64,000 nucleotides of DNA, taken from contig NZ_JBHUDG010000051.1 in the NCBI RefSeq assembly GCF_042678145.1, forward strand, positions 1 to 64,000, read 5' to 3'. A program made the position numbers and the translations under genes. This document shows positions 8,086-16,234 of this stretch, in pieces (within the stretch, counting starts at the first letter, position 1; each line of letters begins with the position of its first letter). The notes under the pieces were generated by a model. It had not been told where the DNA came from, searched no databases, and saw nothing but the letters and a program-made list of their open reading frames with translations. Source of the DNA: Pseudopedobacter beijingensis. Lineage in GTDB: Bacteria > Bacteroidota > Bacteroidia > Sphingobacteriales > Sphingobacteriaceae.

Positions 8086-10608
8086 TTATTTATAGTATGT
8101 TATTGTCCTTCCTCCCCTTCCTTTTTCGTTAAACACCCTAAGTTTCAGATTGGCAGAATCTTCTATTTGGTTATTATATATTTTGCTGTTACCATTAGGT
8201 TCTGTACCGTCCAATGTATAACGTATTATAAAATTATGGAACTGGGTATTGGCATTTACAACACCATTATCTGAAGTATAACCTGCTGTTGGTATTCGGT
8301 AATTGAATCCTCCAGAATAGTAGTCTAAACGCGGTAATTCTTTTTTTGCTATGGTATTTACAAAAACCGACCAATCATTTTGGTACAGTTGCTCACTTTT
8401 CAAGGAGTCCTGATTGATTTCCCATTCAGCTTCTTTAGCCCAGCTTCGCTCTGCCAATCCAAAAATTTTTGGTAATAATAAGTATTCAAAATCATCTGTT
8501 GTTTTAATTATTTCACTCCAAAGTGGGGCCTGAATACCTACAATATTTTTCTTTCCCTCTGCACTAAGCCTGTCCTTTCCGTCAAAATAGCCAGGTTTTA
8601 GAGATTCTCCTCTAAAATCTTCTTTTTGATTTTTGTAATAATTATATGGGATAAAACTATGGGGTTTGTTTACATCTACATAACCTCCCCAATATTGTCC
8701 GGGTTCGTAATAACTTTCGTTATAAGCTAGGTCGAGATACATATTGGTTACATTGGTCAATACTACTTTGTAGCCTACATTAGCCATTTTATAAGCTAAA
8801 TCTTCATTTCCATGAAGATTGTTCCAAACATCGGTATGAAAATTTTCGTTAGTAAAGCGATTATCTATAACCATTTGTTTTTTTCCGTTTACCAATATTT
8901 TCTTTAGCCCGATCTCTTCCCACCCAGAAAGATACAGATTGCGAGATCTAAGGATTTTGTTTACTTTTTTAAAATAATAATACCATAGTTCATCTATATT
9001 TTCGATAGATTTATCCTGAGCAATCAATTGTTTTACTACAGGAGATTTTTGCCAAACTCCTTCGGGTACTTCGTCTCCCCCAAAATGAACAGTTTTTAGT
9101 GGTGCTCCTGCTTCTTTGTACATCTTAATGGTTTCATCGGTTATTTTCTCCAAAAAAGTGTAAACAGAAGGTAAGGCAGGATTGATGACATTATCGTTCC
9201 ATCCCTGTACTGAACGATATTCTGATTGGTCGTTCAAATCCCTCAGAAGATATTTTTTAGCTTCAACTTCATTTCCTTCTTTCATAAACCTAGCATATCT
9301 GGCATCCATTGCCTTAATAGCCGCCCTTGCGTGTCCGGGTGTTTCAAACTCTGGTATTACCTGTATATGCCTTTGGGCGGCATATTTCAGAATTTCTATG
9401 TAATCGTTGCGTGAAAAGAAGCCTGTTCCTGTTGTATTGTTTACATCAGGGCCAGATCCATAAGCAGGAAATATCCTGTCCTCTTCTGTAAGCGTATGGC
9501 CTCTTCTTCCTCCAACAGCAGTTAATTCCGGCAATCCGGGGATTTCTATCCTCCAGCCTTCATCATCATTAAAGTGTATGTGAAGCACATTTATCTTGTA
9601 TAATGACAAAAGGTCTATCAACTTTATGACTTCTTCCTTAGGTTGGAAATTTCTAGACACATCCATCATAAACGCCCTGTGGACAAACCTCGGCGCATCT
9701 TTTATCAATACAGATTTTAACGATATTGAATCTTGTTTAGCCGCCCATGTTTTAGGGGGAAACATAGTTTTCAAACTCTGTATTCCGTAAAATATCCCCG
9801 CATTAGAAGATGCTGTTATTACTATATTTTCTGGTGTTATTTTGAGTTGATAAGCCTCAGTTGCCAGATTTTTATCAGTTTGCAAGATAATACTGTTTTT
9901 AGCCGATTTTTTTATAACCGGAGATTTTCCAAATAGGGTCTCCAATTCTTTGGATAAATATTTTGCTTCATTATCAAACTGTTCTTCTGTTGCTATTTTT
10001 ATTGCAGAACTAAGTATGAAATCCCCCCCTTTCAAAAACTGGTAACTGTTAGGTGTAGGAAAAACAGGGGGCAGTTGTTCCAAAGATAATTGCTTTATCA
10101 AGATGTTTTCTTTATAAATTTTTGAGGCAAGCTCTTTTTCCCTGCTAGAATAATCTATCAAAGAACCTGTTTCTGCTTTTATAGGTATTCCAACAGAAGG
10201 ATTTTTATCAAAAACTATATAAAATCCTTTAGCGTGGTCTGTGTAATTTTTAAGTTCTCTGGACAATACATATGTTTGAATCTGCCCTCCCGGTGTTATT
10301 CCTTCAGAAGCAGCATTAGGCAATAGCTTAAAATAATCACCATTGATATGATGTATTCTTATTGGAGAAGCTTCAATATCCTGTAATCTTGGGTTACTGC
10401 CATTAAAATAAATTGCCCATCCTTTTGCGGGGATATTCGTTTTGCCTTGATTATATAATGTAATTCGGGATAAGGTTTCGCCACTATTTTTATAATTGTT
10501 TTCTGTTATAGTCCAACTTAGCCTGATATCACTCGCAACAAATGGTTGTGCATGGCAAAAAACAGTAGTTAACATTAAATACATAAAAGATCGGATTGTA
10601 TGTTTCAT
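8086..10608 (-). CDS. GH20 beta-N-acetylhexosaminidase
   Basis: A secreted exo-enzyme that removes terminal beta-linked GlcNAc or GalNAc from chitooligosaccharides and glycans by substrate-assisted catalysis. The 840 residues show a signal peptide (about 1-20, ending 'FCHA'), an N-terminal CHB_HEX carbohydrate-binding-like domain (about 25-150), a GH20b domain (about 175-300), the catalytic barrel (about 305-700) with 'HFGGDEVPEG' giving the Asp512-Glu513 catalytic pair, and a C-terminal CHB_HEX_C domain. This is the chitobiase-like arrangement of bacteroidete hexosaminidases. The upstream DUF5009 gene ends 16 bp from its start, so the two are cotranscribed. It is the obvious supplier of GlcNAc for the catabolic genes at 26-33 kb. 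Confidence 0.96.
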   Translation of the reverse strand: MKHTIRSFMYLMLTTVFCHAQPFVASDIRLSWTITENNYKNSGETLSRITLYNQGKTNIPAKGWAIYFNGSNPRLQDIEASPIRIHHINGDYFKLLPNAASEGITPGGQIQTYVLSRELKNYTDHAKGFYIVFDKNPSVGIPIKAETGSLIDYSSREKELASKIYKENILIKQLSLEQLPPVFPTPNSYQFLKGGDFILSSAIKIATEEQFDNEAKYLSKELETLFGKSPVIKKSAKNSIILQTDKNLATEAYQLKITPENIVITASSNAGIFYGIQSLKTMFPPKTWAAKQDSISLKSVLIKDAPRFVHRAFMMDVSRNFQPKEEVIKLIDLLSLYKINVLHIHFNDDEGWRIEIPGLPELTAVGGRRGHTLTEEDRIFPAYGSGPDVNNTTGTGFFSRNDYIEILKYAAQRHIQVIPEFETPGHARAAIKAMDARYARFMKEGNEVEAKKYLLRDLNDQSEYRSVQGWNDNVINPALPSVYTFLEKITDETIKMYKEAGAPLKTVHFGGDEVPEGVWQKSPVVKQLIAQDKSIENIDELWYYYFKKVNKILRSRNLYLSGWEEIGLKKILVNGKKQMVIDNRFTNENFHTDVWNNLHGNEDLAYKMANVGYKVVLTNVTNMYLDLAYNESYYEPGQYWGGYVDVNKPHSFIPYNYYKNQKEDFRGESLKPGYFDGKDRLSAEGKKNIVGIQAPLWSEIIKTTDDFEYLLLPKIFGLAERSWAKEAEWEINQDSLKSEQLYQNDWSVFVNTIAKKELPRLDYYSGGFNYRIPTAGYTSDNGVVNANTQFHNFIIRYTLDGTEPNGNSKIYNNQIEDSANLKLRVFNEKGRGGRTITYYK

Positions 10609-10624
10609 TATTATTTCAATAAGA

Positions 10625-11818
10625 TTAAATTTTTAGATGTATTTTTTTGTGTTCGAGATAACCTGTTATGCCAACTATAAATAGTGCATATAAAAAAGAT
10701 TTTATCAGACCGATATCTCCTGTTCTTAATATTTCAGGTAAGCGAATGGAAATCAACCCTAAAATTGCATAATGGATGTAAGGAATAAGATAGGCAGTTA
10801 GTGTACTTGTACCGGCTGGTTTTATATAACTATACCATTTTCTGAATTGAAGTACATCGGTAATATATACAATAATCAAAAAAGTGATAATGCTTAACCC
10901 TGTACAAATAGTTGTCCACGATGGTGTTGCCTTTATTTTTGAAATTCCCCATATTGGACGTGTCAATAATCCAAAAACAATGAATAATAAGGCAATAACA
11001 ATTAATAATATCCAAAACTTCTGGTTATGTGTACCGAGGTTTTTATAAACCAATGCTGCAATTACGCCTGCCATGCTGAAGGTAGCCAGAGAACCTTCTC
11101 CTACCAACCAAATATAATCTTTAATACCTTCTATTGGCGATAACCATCCTAAAAATGATGCGCAACTAAAAAGCAGCAAACAAAATAATGCGATGTATTG
11201 AACCTTGATGTTTCCTTTTGAGAAAAGGTAAATACCGGAAGCTGTAAAATATGCCCAGCCAATTAAGCCTAAAATTCCCCACCAGTGTAATTCCATTCCT
11301 GTAACCAATGAATCTTCTGTTTGAAAAATAAAGCCTAATATTATCAGCATATTTACTCCGATAATTTTTAAAATTCCTACATATTTTGTTTCCGGTTTTG
11401 GATAATTGAGCCATATCAGAAAAAATGCTATAACCAACAGAATCATCCATATAGATTTAGACAATATAACTTCCTCCTGAGGATAGGTTTCTGAATTTAC
11501 CAGAAAAACGCCCATAACCAATAAAGCGAGGGTACGCATAATGACATGGTAAAATATCTTTAAATCAGAATCGCCTTTGCTTTTTCTGTTGGCTATGGCA
11601 AAAGGCACAGATAAACCTACAATGAACAAAAATGCAGGGAACACAAAATCTGCCAGTCCCATTCCGTCTGTTTCGGCAGAGACATGACCTAACCAAGCAG
11701 GTATATCTGTTAAGGTCCAAAGGTCATTAACAAATATCATCAGTATCATGATTATTGCCCTGAAAGCATCAATGGCAATCAGTCGTCTGGATGTATTATT
11801 TTTTTTAATATCGGACAT
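10625..11818 (-). CDS. DUF5009/HGSNAT-like multispanning acyltransferase
   Basis: A 397-residue integral membrane protein with about ten hydrophobic segments, of the DUF5009 family related to eukaryotic heparan-alpha-glucosaminide N-acetyltransferase. The family N-terminus is clear: 'RLIAIDAFRAIIMILMIFVN' followed by 'FVFPAFLFIVGLS'. Such proteins are thought to pass acyl groups across the inner membrane, but a substrate has been shown for few bacterial members. It sits directly upstream of the GH20 gene (16 bp), and a second family member lies at 28.7-29.8 kb beside the GlcNAc genes. A role in handling hexosamines is therefore plausible by context only. A short hairpin repeat lies just upstream. 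Confidence 0.88.
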   Translation of the reverse strand: MSDIKKNNTSRRLIAIDAFRAIIMILMIFVNDLWTLTDIPAWLGHVSAETDGMGLADFVFPAFLFIVGLSVPFAIANRKSKGDSDLKIFYHVIMRTLALLVMGVFLVNSETYPQEEVILSKSIWMILLVIAFFLIWLNYPKPETKYVGILKIIGVNMLIILGFIFQTEDSLVTGMELHWWGILGLIGWAYFTASGIYLFSKGNIKVQYIALFCLLLFSCASFLGWLSPIEGIKDYIWLVGEGSLATFSMAGVIAALVYKNLGTHNQKFWILLIVIALLFIVFGLLTRPIWGISKIKATPSWTTICTGLSIITFLIIVYITDVLQFRKWYSYIKPAGTSTLTAYLIPYIHYAILGLISIRLPEILRTGDIGLIKSFLYALFIVGITGYLEHKKIHLKI

Positions 11819-11828
11819 ATAGTAATCT

Positions 11829-11945
11829 GAGGCTGTCTAAAAAATATTGTTTTTGTCAGGCTGAGTGGAGTCGAAGCCTATTTTAGTGCTTTTCGAAACA
11901 CATTTCGACTCCGCTCAATGTGACAACTTAGTTTTTTAGGATATC
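11829..11945. repeat. MITE-like hairpin element A
   Basis: Outer arms CTAAAAAA (11837-11844) and TTTTTTAG (11932-11939) enclose a second pair of 21-base arms (11855-11875 and 11904-11924, four mismatches) built on the sequence TGAG(T/C)GGAGTCGAA. The result is a long, nearly self-complementary element with ends resembling those of Bacteroidota insertion sequences (GGCTGTCT-AAAAAA). It codes for nothing and lies between two minus-strand genes. A related element is at 28497-28633. I judge it a dispersed, non-autonomous element, though a genome-wide copy count is not possible here. Confidence 0.65.
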
Positions 11946-11963
11946 CCCCATTTATAAAAGTGC

Positions 11964-13478
11964 TTATTTAGAGAACTTAATACTTTGGTTAAAGCTGTCG
12001 GAAACTATTGTAAGTACATATATTCCTTTCAATCCCGAAACAGCAATATCTTTTATATTATAACCTTTCTCTAAATTTATTCTATTGTTTACAAGCGTTC
12101 TGCCAGATACATCTGCAATCTTTAGAATGGCTTGCTCTGCTTTTGCAGCAAAAATGGAAATACCCAACTTACTGTCTGTTATTTCCGTTATTACTAAGTT
12201 TTTTTCAATTATATCTGCATTTATAGCTACAGTTTTATTGAATATTGTCCATTTCTCATCTTTATCTACTTGTTTTAATTGGTAATAATTCTCTCCGGCA
12301 AGCGGATTTGTATCATAGAATGAATATTTGGATGCAATTCCGTTTCCTTCTACCCTTCCTATTGTTTCAAAATCTACACCATCTGCAGAACGCAGTATTT
12401 CAAAATGCGAATTATTTTGTTCTGAGGATATTGAGAAATTTAATTGAACGCCTGTTCCCTTCTTCAGTCCGGTAAAAGATGTGAATGTAACAGGAAGAGT
12501 ACTTGTAGCAACATAGGCCATTTCAATCTTGCTTACAGATACATTAAGGTCTCCGGAATTCTGATCTCCAAAAATACCAATACTATTGATTGCTGTATTT
12601 GCAGTACTTTCACCAGAAGCGGCAGGAAAGTTATAATTTGGAACACCGGCATTGATAATTGCTTTCTGACTTCCGTTTACCCAAATATGATATGATCCAG
12701 AAGCAACAGTATATGTTGTACTATTTCTCTCATAATCTGCCGGGGCAGAATAGTTATTACAATATATTTCAAAAGTATTATCAAAATTTTTGGTTAATGG
12801 TGTTCCTGTTTGAGAGTTAAAATCTCCGTCATATGCAACCTCCTGAAATCCATAATCTGTAATTCCTGATTTTCTATAGCCCCAAGCAGCATAATCTCCC
12901 GAATACAAATCAAACTTAAGCCCACCAAAAATACTTTGGCCGTTGGTCCAATACTCCAGAAATTCACCTCCATTGTAAACATTGGAATTATCTGCCGTTC
13001 CATCAGGCGTATTACCGAAAACCAGAAAAAGTCTTCCTGAAGCGGTAGTGGCATTAGGTTTTAAGGTAAAAAATATGCTGGTTACCGCAGAAGTTTCTGT
13101 GTTTTCATATAATGAGAACTTACTATATCCGGTATAAGGCGCTGAGCTTCCATTTGATGAAGCTATTTTATAAACCAATTTACTATCTGCATCTGTACCA
13201 TCAAATGTTGCAGAGGCATTACTGTTTTCAGGAAAGTTTATTTTTGAATAGCCCGAAGATGGAAACGGTAATAAACCCGCCGGACCACCTTTTGTTGAGA
13301 CAGATTGAACACGATCAATTCCACTTGCTAGTTCGGTTAATCCATTTCCCGGATTTGCTTCGGTACGTTCAAAATTGTAATTAAATGTAGTTGGATTCTG
13401 GTTTACCCATACACCTTGTGCATGAACCATCTTAAGTCCTGTAGCCAGAGCTATTAATAAAAGTAGTTTTCTTTTCAT
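11964..13478 (-). CDS. Secreted protein, unknown N-terminal module, T9SS tail
   Basis: A 504-residue secreted protein with a signal peptide (about 1-20, ending 'VHA'). Residues about 25-325 form an unrecognised module rich in Ser, Asn, Gly and aromatic residues, probably beta-structured, and homologous to the next gene (shared 'FGNTPD', 'EIYCNN', 'YNFPA'). After a linker, residues about 330-410 resemble a fibronectin-like strand set ('FEILRSADG'), and residues about 420-504 resemble a type A sorting domain ('ISIFAAKAEQAILKIADVSG', 'KGIYVLTI', C-terminal 'IKFSK'). The tail predicts export by the type IX system and surface anchoring or release. Its position in the glycan locus suggests glycan binding or cleavage, but I see no catalytic motif. 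Confidence 0.85.
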   Translation of the reverse strand: MKRKLLLLIALATGLKMVHAQGVWVNQNPTTFNYNFERTEANPGNGLTELASGIDRVQSVSTKGGPAGLLPFPSSGYSKINFPENSNASATFDGTDADSKLVYKIASSNGSSAPYTGYSKFSLYENTETSAVTSIFFTLKPNATTASGRLFLVFGNTPDGTADNSNVYNGGEFLEYWTNGQSIFGGLKFDLYSGDYAAWGYRKSGITDYGFQEVAYDGDFNSQTGTPLTKNFDNTFEIYCNNYSAPADYERNSTTYTVASGSYHIWVNGSQKAIINAGVPNYNFPAASGESTANTAINSIGIFGDQNSGDLNVSVSKIEMAYVATSTLPVTFTSFTGLKKGTGVQLNFSISSEQNNSHFEILRSADGVDFETIGRVEGNGIASKYSFYDTNPLAGENYYQLKQVDKDEKWTIFNKTVAINADIIEKNLVITEITDSKLGISIFAAKAEQAILKIADVSGRTLVNNRINLEKGYNIKDIAVSGLKGIYVLTIVSDSFNQSIKFSK

Positions 13479-13512
13479 ATTATTCTACTGTTTGATAGAT
13501 TTATGATTTCAA

Positions 13513-14481
13513 TTATTCTACATAATGCGCAGAAATATTGCTTATGGTAACTTCTAGAGCATTTGCTACTGGTTTTGAACTTCCAGATGTATTGATTGAG
13601 AAACTATTAATTGCAGCTCCTTTTGGCGTTTCATCTGTTGCAGGAAAATTATAATTATCCCCATCCAAAACAATTTTCCTATCGTTAACCCACCACTGAT
13701 AAGTTTGTGGCAATACGATATATGATTTCCCGTTTCGTGTATAGATTTGCTCTGTTTCTGAATTATTACAATATATTTCTACCTGATGCGATTTCCCTTT
13801 AATAAAAGGTGTAGGTCCCTTTAATTCTACAAAACGTGGAGCTTGTGTATCTAATTTACCTATTCTTGGTCTTCGATAGCTGTATGCTATCCAAACACCA
13901 TCGTAAACATCTAATTTTATGCTTCCAAAAAGGTGTTCATTATCCCACCATTCAGACATTTGTTTAGAATTATTAAAAGTTACACCGTTATCAGGAGCAT
14001 TATCCGGAGTATTTCCAAAAGGAATGATGATCTCGCCGTTCTGTGCAAACGCGTTTATATCTAATGTGAAGAAAAAACTGGTTACAGCAGAAGATTTGAT
14101 ACCGTAAATGGAAAACTTACTTACAGAGGCAGGTTCTTCATGTGTGGCTTTTGACGAAGAAGCAATAGCCCTAAGCTTTAAATCGTCGCCTTTACCTGTA
14201 TAAGCAAATGAGGCTCCTGTATTTGGTTCTATGGATACTTTTGCAGAACCTGATGATGGCGCAGGAAGAAAACCCGATTTACTTTCGGCAGAGGCAACAT
14301 ACTGGCTAAGTTCTGAACCTCCCTTAAACTTATCTTTTTTGTTTAACAAACTTTCTAAAAAAATGTATTTAAAAGATGTGTTGCTTTCTCCGTTCCACTT
14401 TCCCTGTGCCAATACTGCCGATGTGCCGAATGCAAAAATTGAAAGTAATAGTGTGATTAATTTTTTATTCATAATTCTCAT
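13513..14481 (-). CDS. Secreted paralog of the preceding unknown module
   Basis: A 322-residue secreted protein consisting of a signal peptide (ending 'AVLAQ') and one copy of the module found in the neighbouring 504-residue protein. Both share 'FGNTPD', an aromatic 'EWW/EYW' stretch before 'FG.(I/L)K.D.Y', 'EIYCNN', a 'WVN' strand and 'YNFPA', in the same order. This copy has no type IX tail and no lipobox, so it probably remains periplasmic. It starts at ATG 14481; an equally possible ATG is three codons downstream. The pair looks like a tandem duplication after which one copy gained or lost the surface-sorting domain. The fold and function are unknown to me; a binding module or a divergent beta-jelly-roll enzyme are the two likely options. 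Confidence 0.82.
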   Translation of the reverse strand: MRIMNKKLITLLLSIFAFGTSAVLAQGKWNGESNTSFKYIFLESLLNKKDKFKGGSELSQYVASAESKSGFLPAPSSGSAKVSIEPNTGASFAYTGKGDDLKLRAIASSSKATHEEPASVSKFSIYGIKSSAVTSFFFTLDINAFAQNGEIIIPFGNTPDNAPDNGVTFNNSKQMSEWWDNEHLFGSIKLDVYDGVWIAYSYRRPRIGKLDTQAPRFVELKGPTPFIKGKSHQVEIYCNNSETEQIYTRNGKSYIVLPQTYQWWVNDRKIVLDGDNYNFPATDETPKGAAINSFSINTSGSSKPVANALEVTISNISAHYVE

Positions 14482-14518
14482 TGATTTAATTTTATATAAT
14501 CATCTATTTATTAACCAT

Positions 14519-15295
14519 TTACAATGGTATAAACCTGAATTCCTTAATTATTATTTCTACACTTTTATTATCAGATGGTGCTTTACCTTCAAACAACCAA
14601 AGGTTCATGTAAGCAGGCATCGTCAATGTACTTATAGGAACATCTGCATTGGTAAATGTTTTGGATTCTATCAGACCTGTATCATCGTCATGGAAACCTA
14701 CCATACTTTTAAGCGTAAGTTCTCCTTCTTTCCATGTAAAACGGTGAGTACTTTTTGTACCTTCCATTGTAAAAAACTTAGTATGGCTTTTATGTCTGGC
14801 ATCTGTTCTTCCGGTGGCTGAATATACCGTGAAATTTAGATTTGGCCACGCGTCATTCCCCCATCTGGCAATTTCAATATCCATTTCATCATACATATTG
14901 TTACCCGAATAGTTAAACAGCCCTAATACAATGTTTTTGTCAAATCTGGAAATATCACCTTCTATCTTCCATTGATAGGTTCCATAGCCGAATTTTTGTG
15001 TTGAGGCCACTTCTCCGCACTCCCATATTCCGGTTTTATCGTTCTTTTTTATTCTTAAATGCAGCCAGCCGTTTTCATCAACCCATACATTTTCTCCGCT
15101 CCAGTAATTTGGTCCGGGTCCCTGTGTTTCAATAGTTTTTTTAACTCTCCATTCGTAACCACTAAAAGTGATGGTGTTGGTTAAATGACCATATTGTGGC
15201 TCTGCTTTTTTTTCGGTATCGGACTTAGGGCTCACATGTTTAGAACACGAAGAAGACAACAGTACAGCTAACAGAAAAATATAATACTTATTCAA
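14519..15295 (-). CDS. GH16-family lipoprotein, TTG start
   Basis: A 258-residue glycoside hydrolase of family 16. The motif 'DEMDIE' supplies Glu137, Asp139 and Glu141, the retaining nucleophile, helper and acid/base. A lipobox 'LSSSCSK' follows a short signal peptide. The start is TTG at 15295-15293: this is the only initiation codon that keeps the lysine-led signal peptide, and no ATG occurs until well inside the domain. It is a close paralog of the next gene upstream, with the same 'GPGPNYWSG.NVWVDENGWLHL' layout. This small GH16 type differs from the laminarinase-like protein at 7.2-8.0 kb, and its substrate is unknown. It should act at the outer membrane or in the periplasm. Confidence 0.87.
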   Translation of the reverse strand: MNKYYIFLLAVLLSSSCSKHVSPKSDTEKKAEPQYGHLTNTITFSGYEWRVKKTIETQGPGPNYWSGENVWVDENGWLHLRIKKNDKTGIWECGEVASTQKFGYGTYQWKIEGDISRFDKNIVLGLFNYSGNNMYDEMDIEIARWGNDAWPNLNFTVYSATGRTDARHKSHTKFFTMEGTKSTHRFTWKEGELTLKSMVGFHDDDTGLIESKTFTNADVPISTLTMPAYMNLWLFEGKAPSDNKSVEIIIKEFRFIPL

Positions 15296-15348
15296 AATCA
15301 GTTGATATTATCTTTTTATTTATATATAGGTTTTCTCGTTACCGCTTA

Positions 15349-16143
15349 TCAAAGTGGTGTATACTTAAATTCGTGAATAACAATCTCTACAGATTGACCA
15401 TCTGACGGAGCATTTCCTTCATAAAGCCATAAATTCATTAATATAGGCATGCTTAATGTACTTATTGATGTTGAAGGAGATGTAAAGGTTTTGTTTTCGA
15501 ACATATAGGTATCATCATCCTGAAAACCGTGCATACTTTTAAATACAACACTATCTGCAGTTCTCTTGAATCTGTGTGTACTGTAAGTACCTGACATAGT
15601 AAAATTTGCTGTATGAACCCCAGGAATTGTGTCTAAACTTCCTGTTGCAGGCCATACGGTATAATTCAAAATATCCCAAGCATCATTTCCCCACCGAGCA
15701 AACTCAATATCCATTTCATCATACCTATCGTTACCGGAATAATTGAACAAGCCTAAGACTACATTTTTATCAAGTGTACTAAGCGGTCCGTCTATTTTCC
15801 ATTGAAAAGTCCCATAACCAAAATTGGTTGTTGCAGAAACTTCGGCACATTCCCAAATATTAGTTACTGGATTTTTTCTTATTCTTAAATGCAACCACCC
15901 ATTTTCATCTACCCATACATTATCTCCACTCCAATAATTTGGTCCTGGTCCAACGGGAGTGGATGGTTCTTTAATTTCCCACGTGTAACCACTAAAATAA
16001 ATGGTAGATTTTGTTATTGCATTATACAAATTTTGTTTTTGTTTGTATTGTAACACGTTTTTTCCCTGGACGTCTTTCATATCTTTTGAACAGGATCCAA
16101 AAATCAAAATGCTCATTAGGATTAATAAATTCTTTCTTTTCAT
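15349..16143 (-). CDS. GH16-family lipoprotein, paralog of the neighbour
   Basis: A 264-residue lipoprotein (lipobox 'IFGSCSK') of glycoside hydrolase family 16 with an intact 'DEMDIE' motif: Glu143, Asp145, Glu147. Most of the domain aligns without gaps to the protein encoded 53 bp downstream, including 'NYWSG', 'VWVDENGWLHLRI', 'FGYGTFQWKI', 'LGLFNYSG' and 'RWGNDAW', so the two arose by tandem duplication. Unlike the neighbour it starts on ATG. The enzyme would cut a beta-linked glycan by retention, and the substrate preference cannot be read. It follows the GH18-like gene by 91 bp on the same strand and is probably part of the SusC/SusD-led transcription unit. Confidence 0.9.
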   Translation of the reverse strand: MKRKNLLILMSILIFGSCSKDMKDVQGKNVLQYKQKQNLYNAITKSTIYFSGYTWEIKEPSTPVGPGPNYWSGDNVWVDENGWLHLRIRKNPVTNIWECAEVSATTNFGYGTFQWKIDGPLSTLDKNVVLGLFNYSGNDRYDEMDIEFARWGNDAWDILNYTVWPATGSLDTIPGVHTANFTMSGTYSTHRFKRTADSVVFKSMHGFQDDDTYMFENKTFTSPSTSISTLSMPILMNLWLYEGNAPSDGQSVEIVIHEFKYTPL

Positions 16144-16234
16144 AACGGCAATATTTTTTTATTTAAAAAAACAACATTCTCATTCAGGTAGCTCATGCTA
16201 TCTGTTAAATAATTTATGTATGTATTTATGTATT

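Noticed and set aside
12444..12695. 83-codon plus-strand frame opposite the T9SS-tailed protein
   Set aside because: Antisense shadow of a clear coding region with a signal peptide and sorting tail; no independent evidence.
14231..14821. 196-codon plus-strand frame across the 13.5-14.5 kb and 14.5-15.3 kb genes
   Set aside because: Long, but it is antisense to two well-supported secreted proteins and crosses their boundary; its composition (Phe/Tyr/Cys-rich) is that of an antisense shadow.
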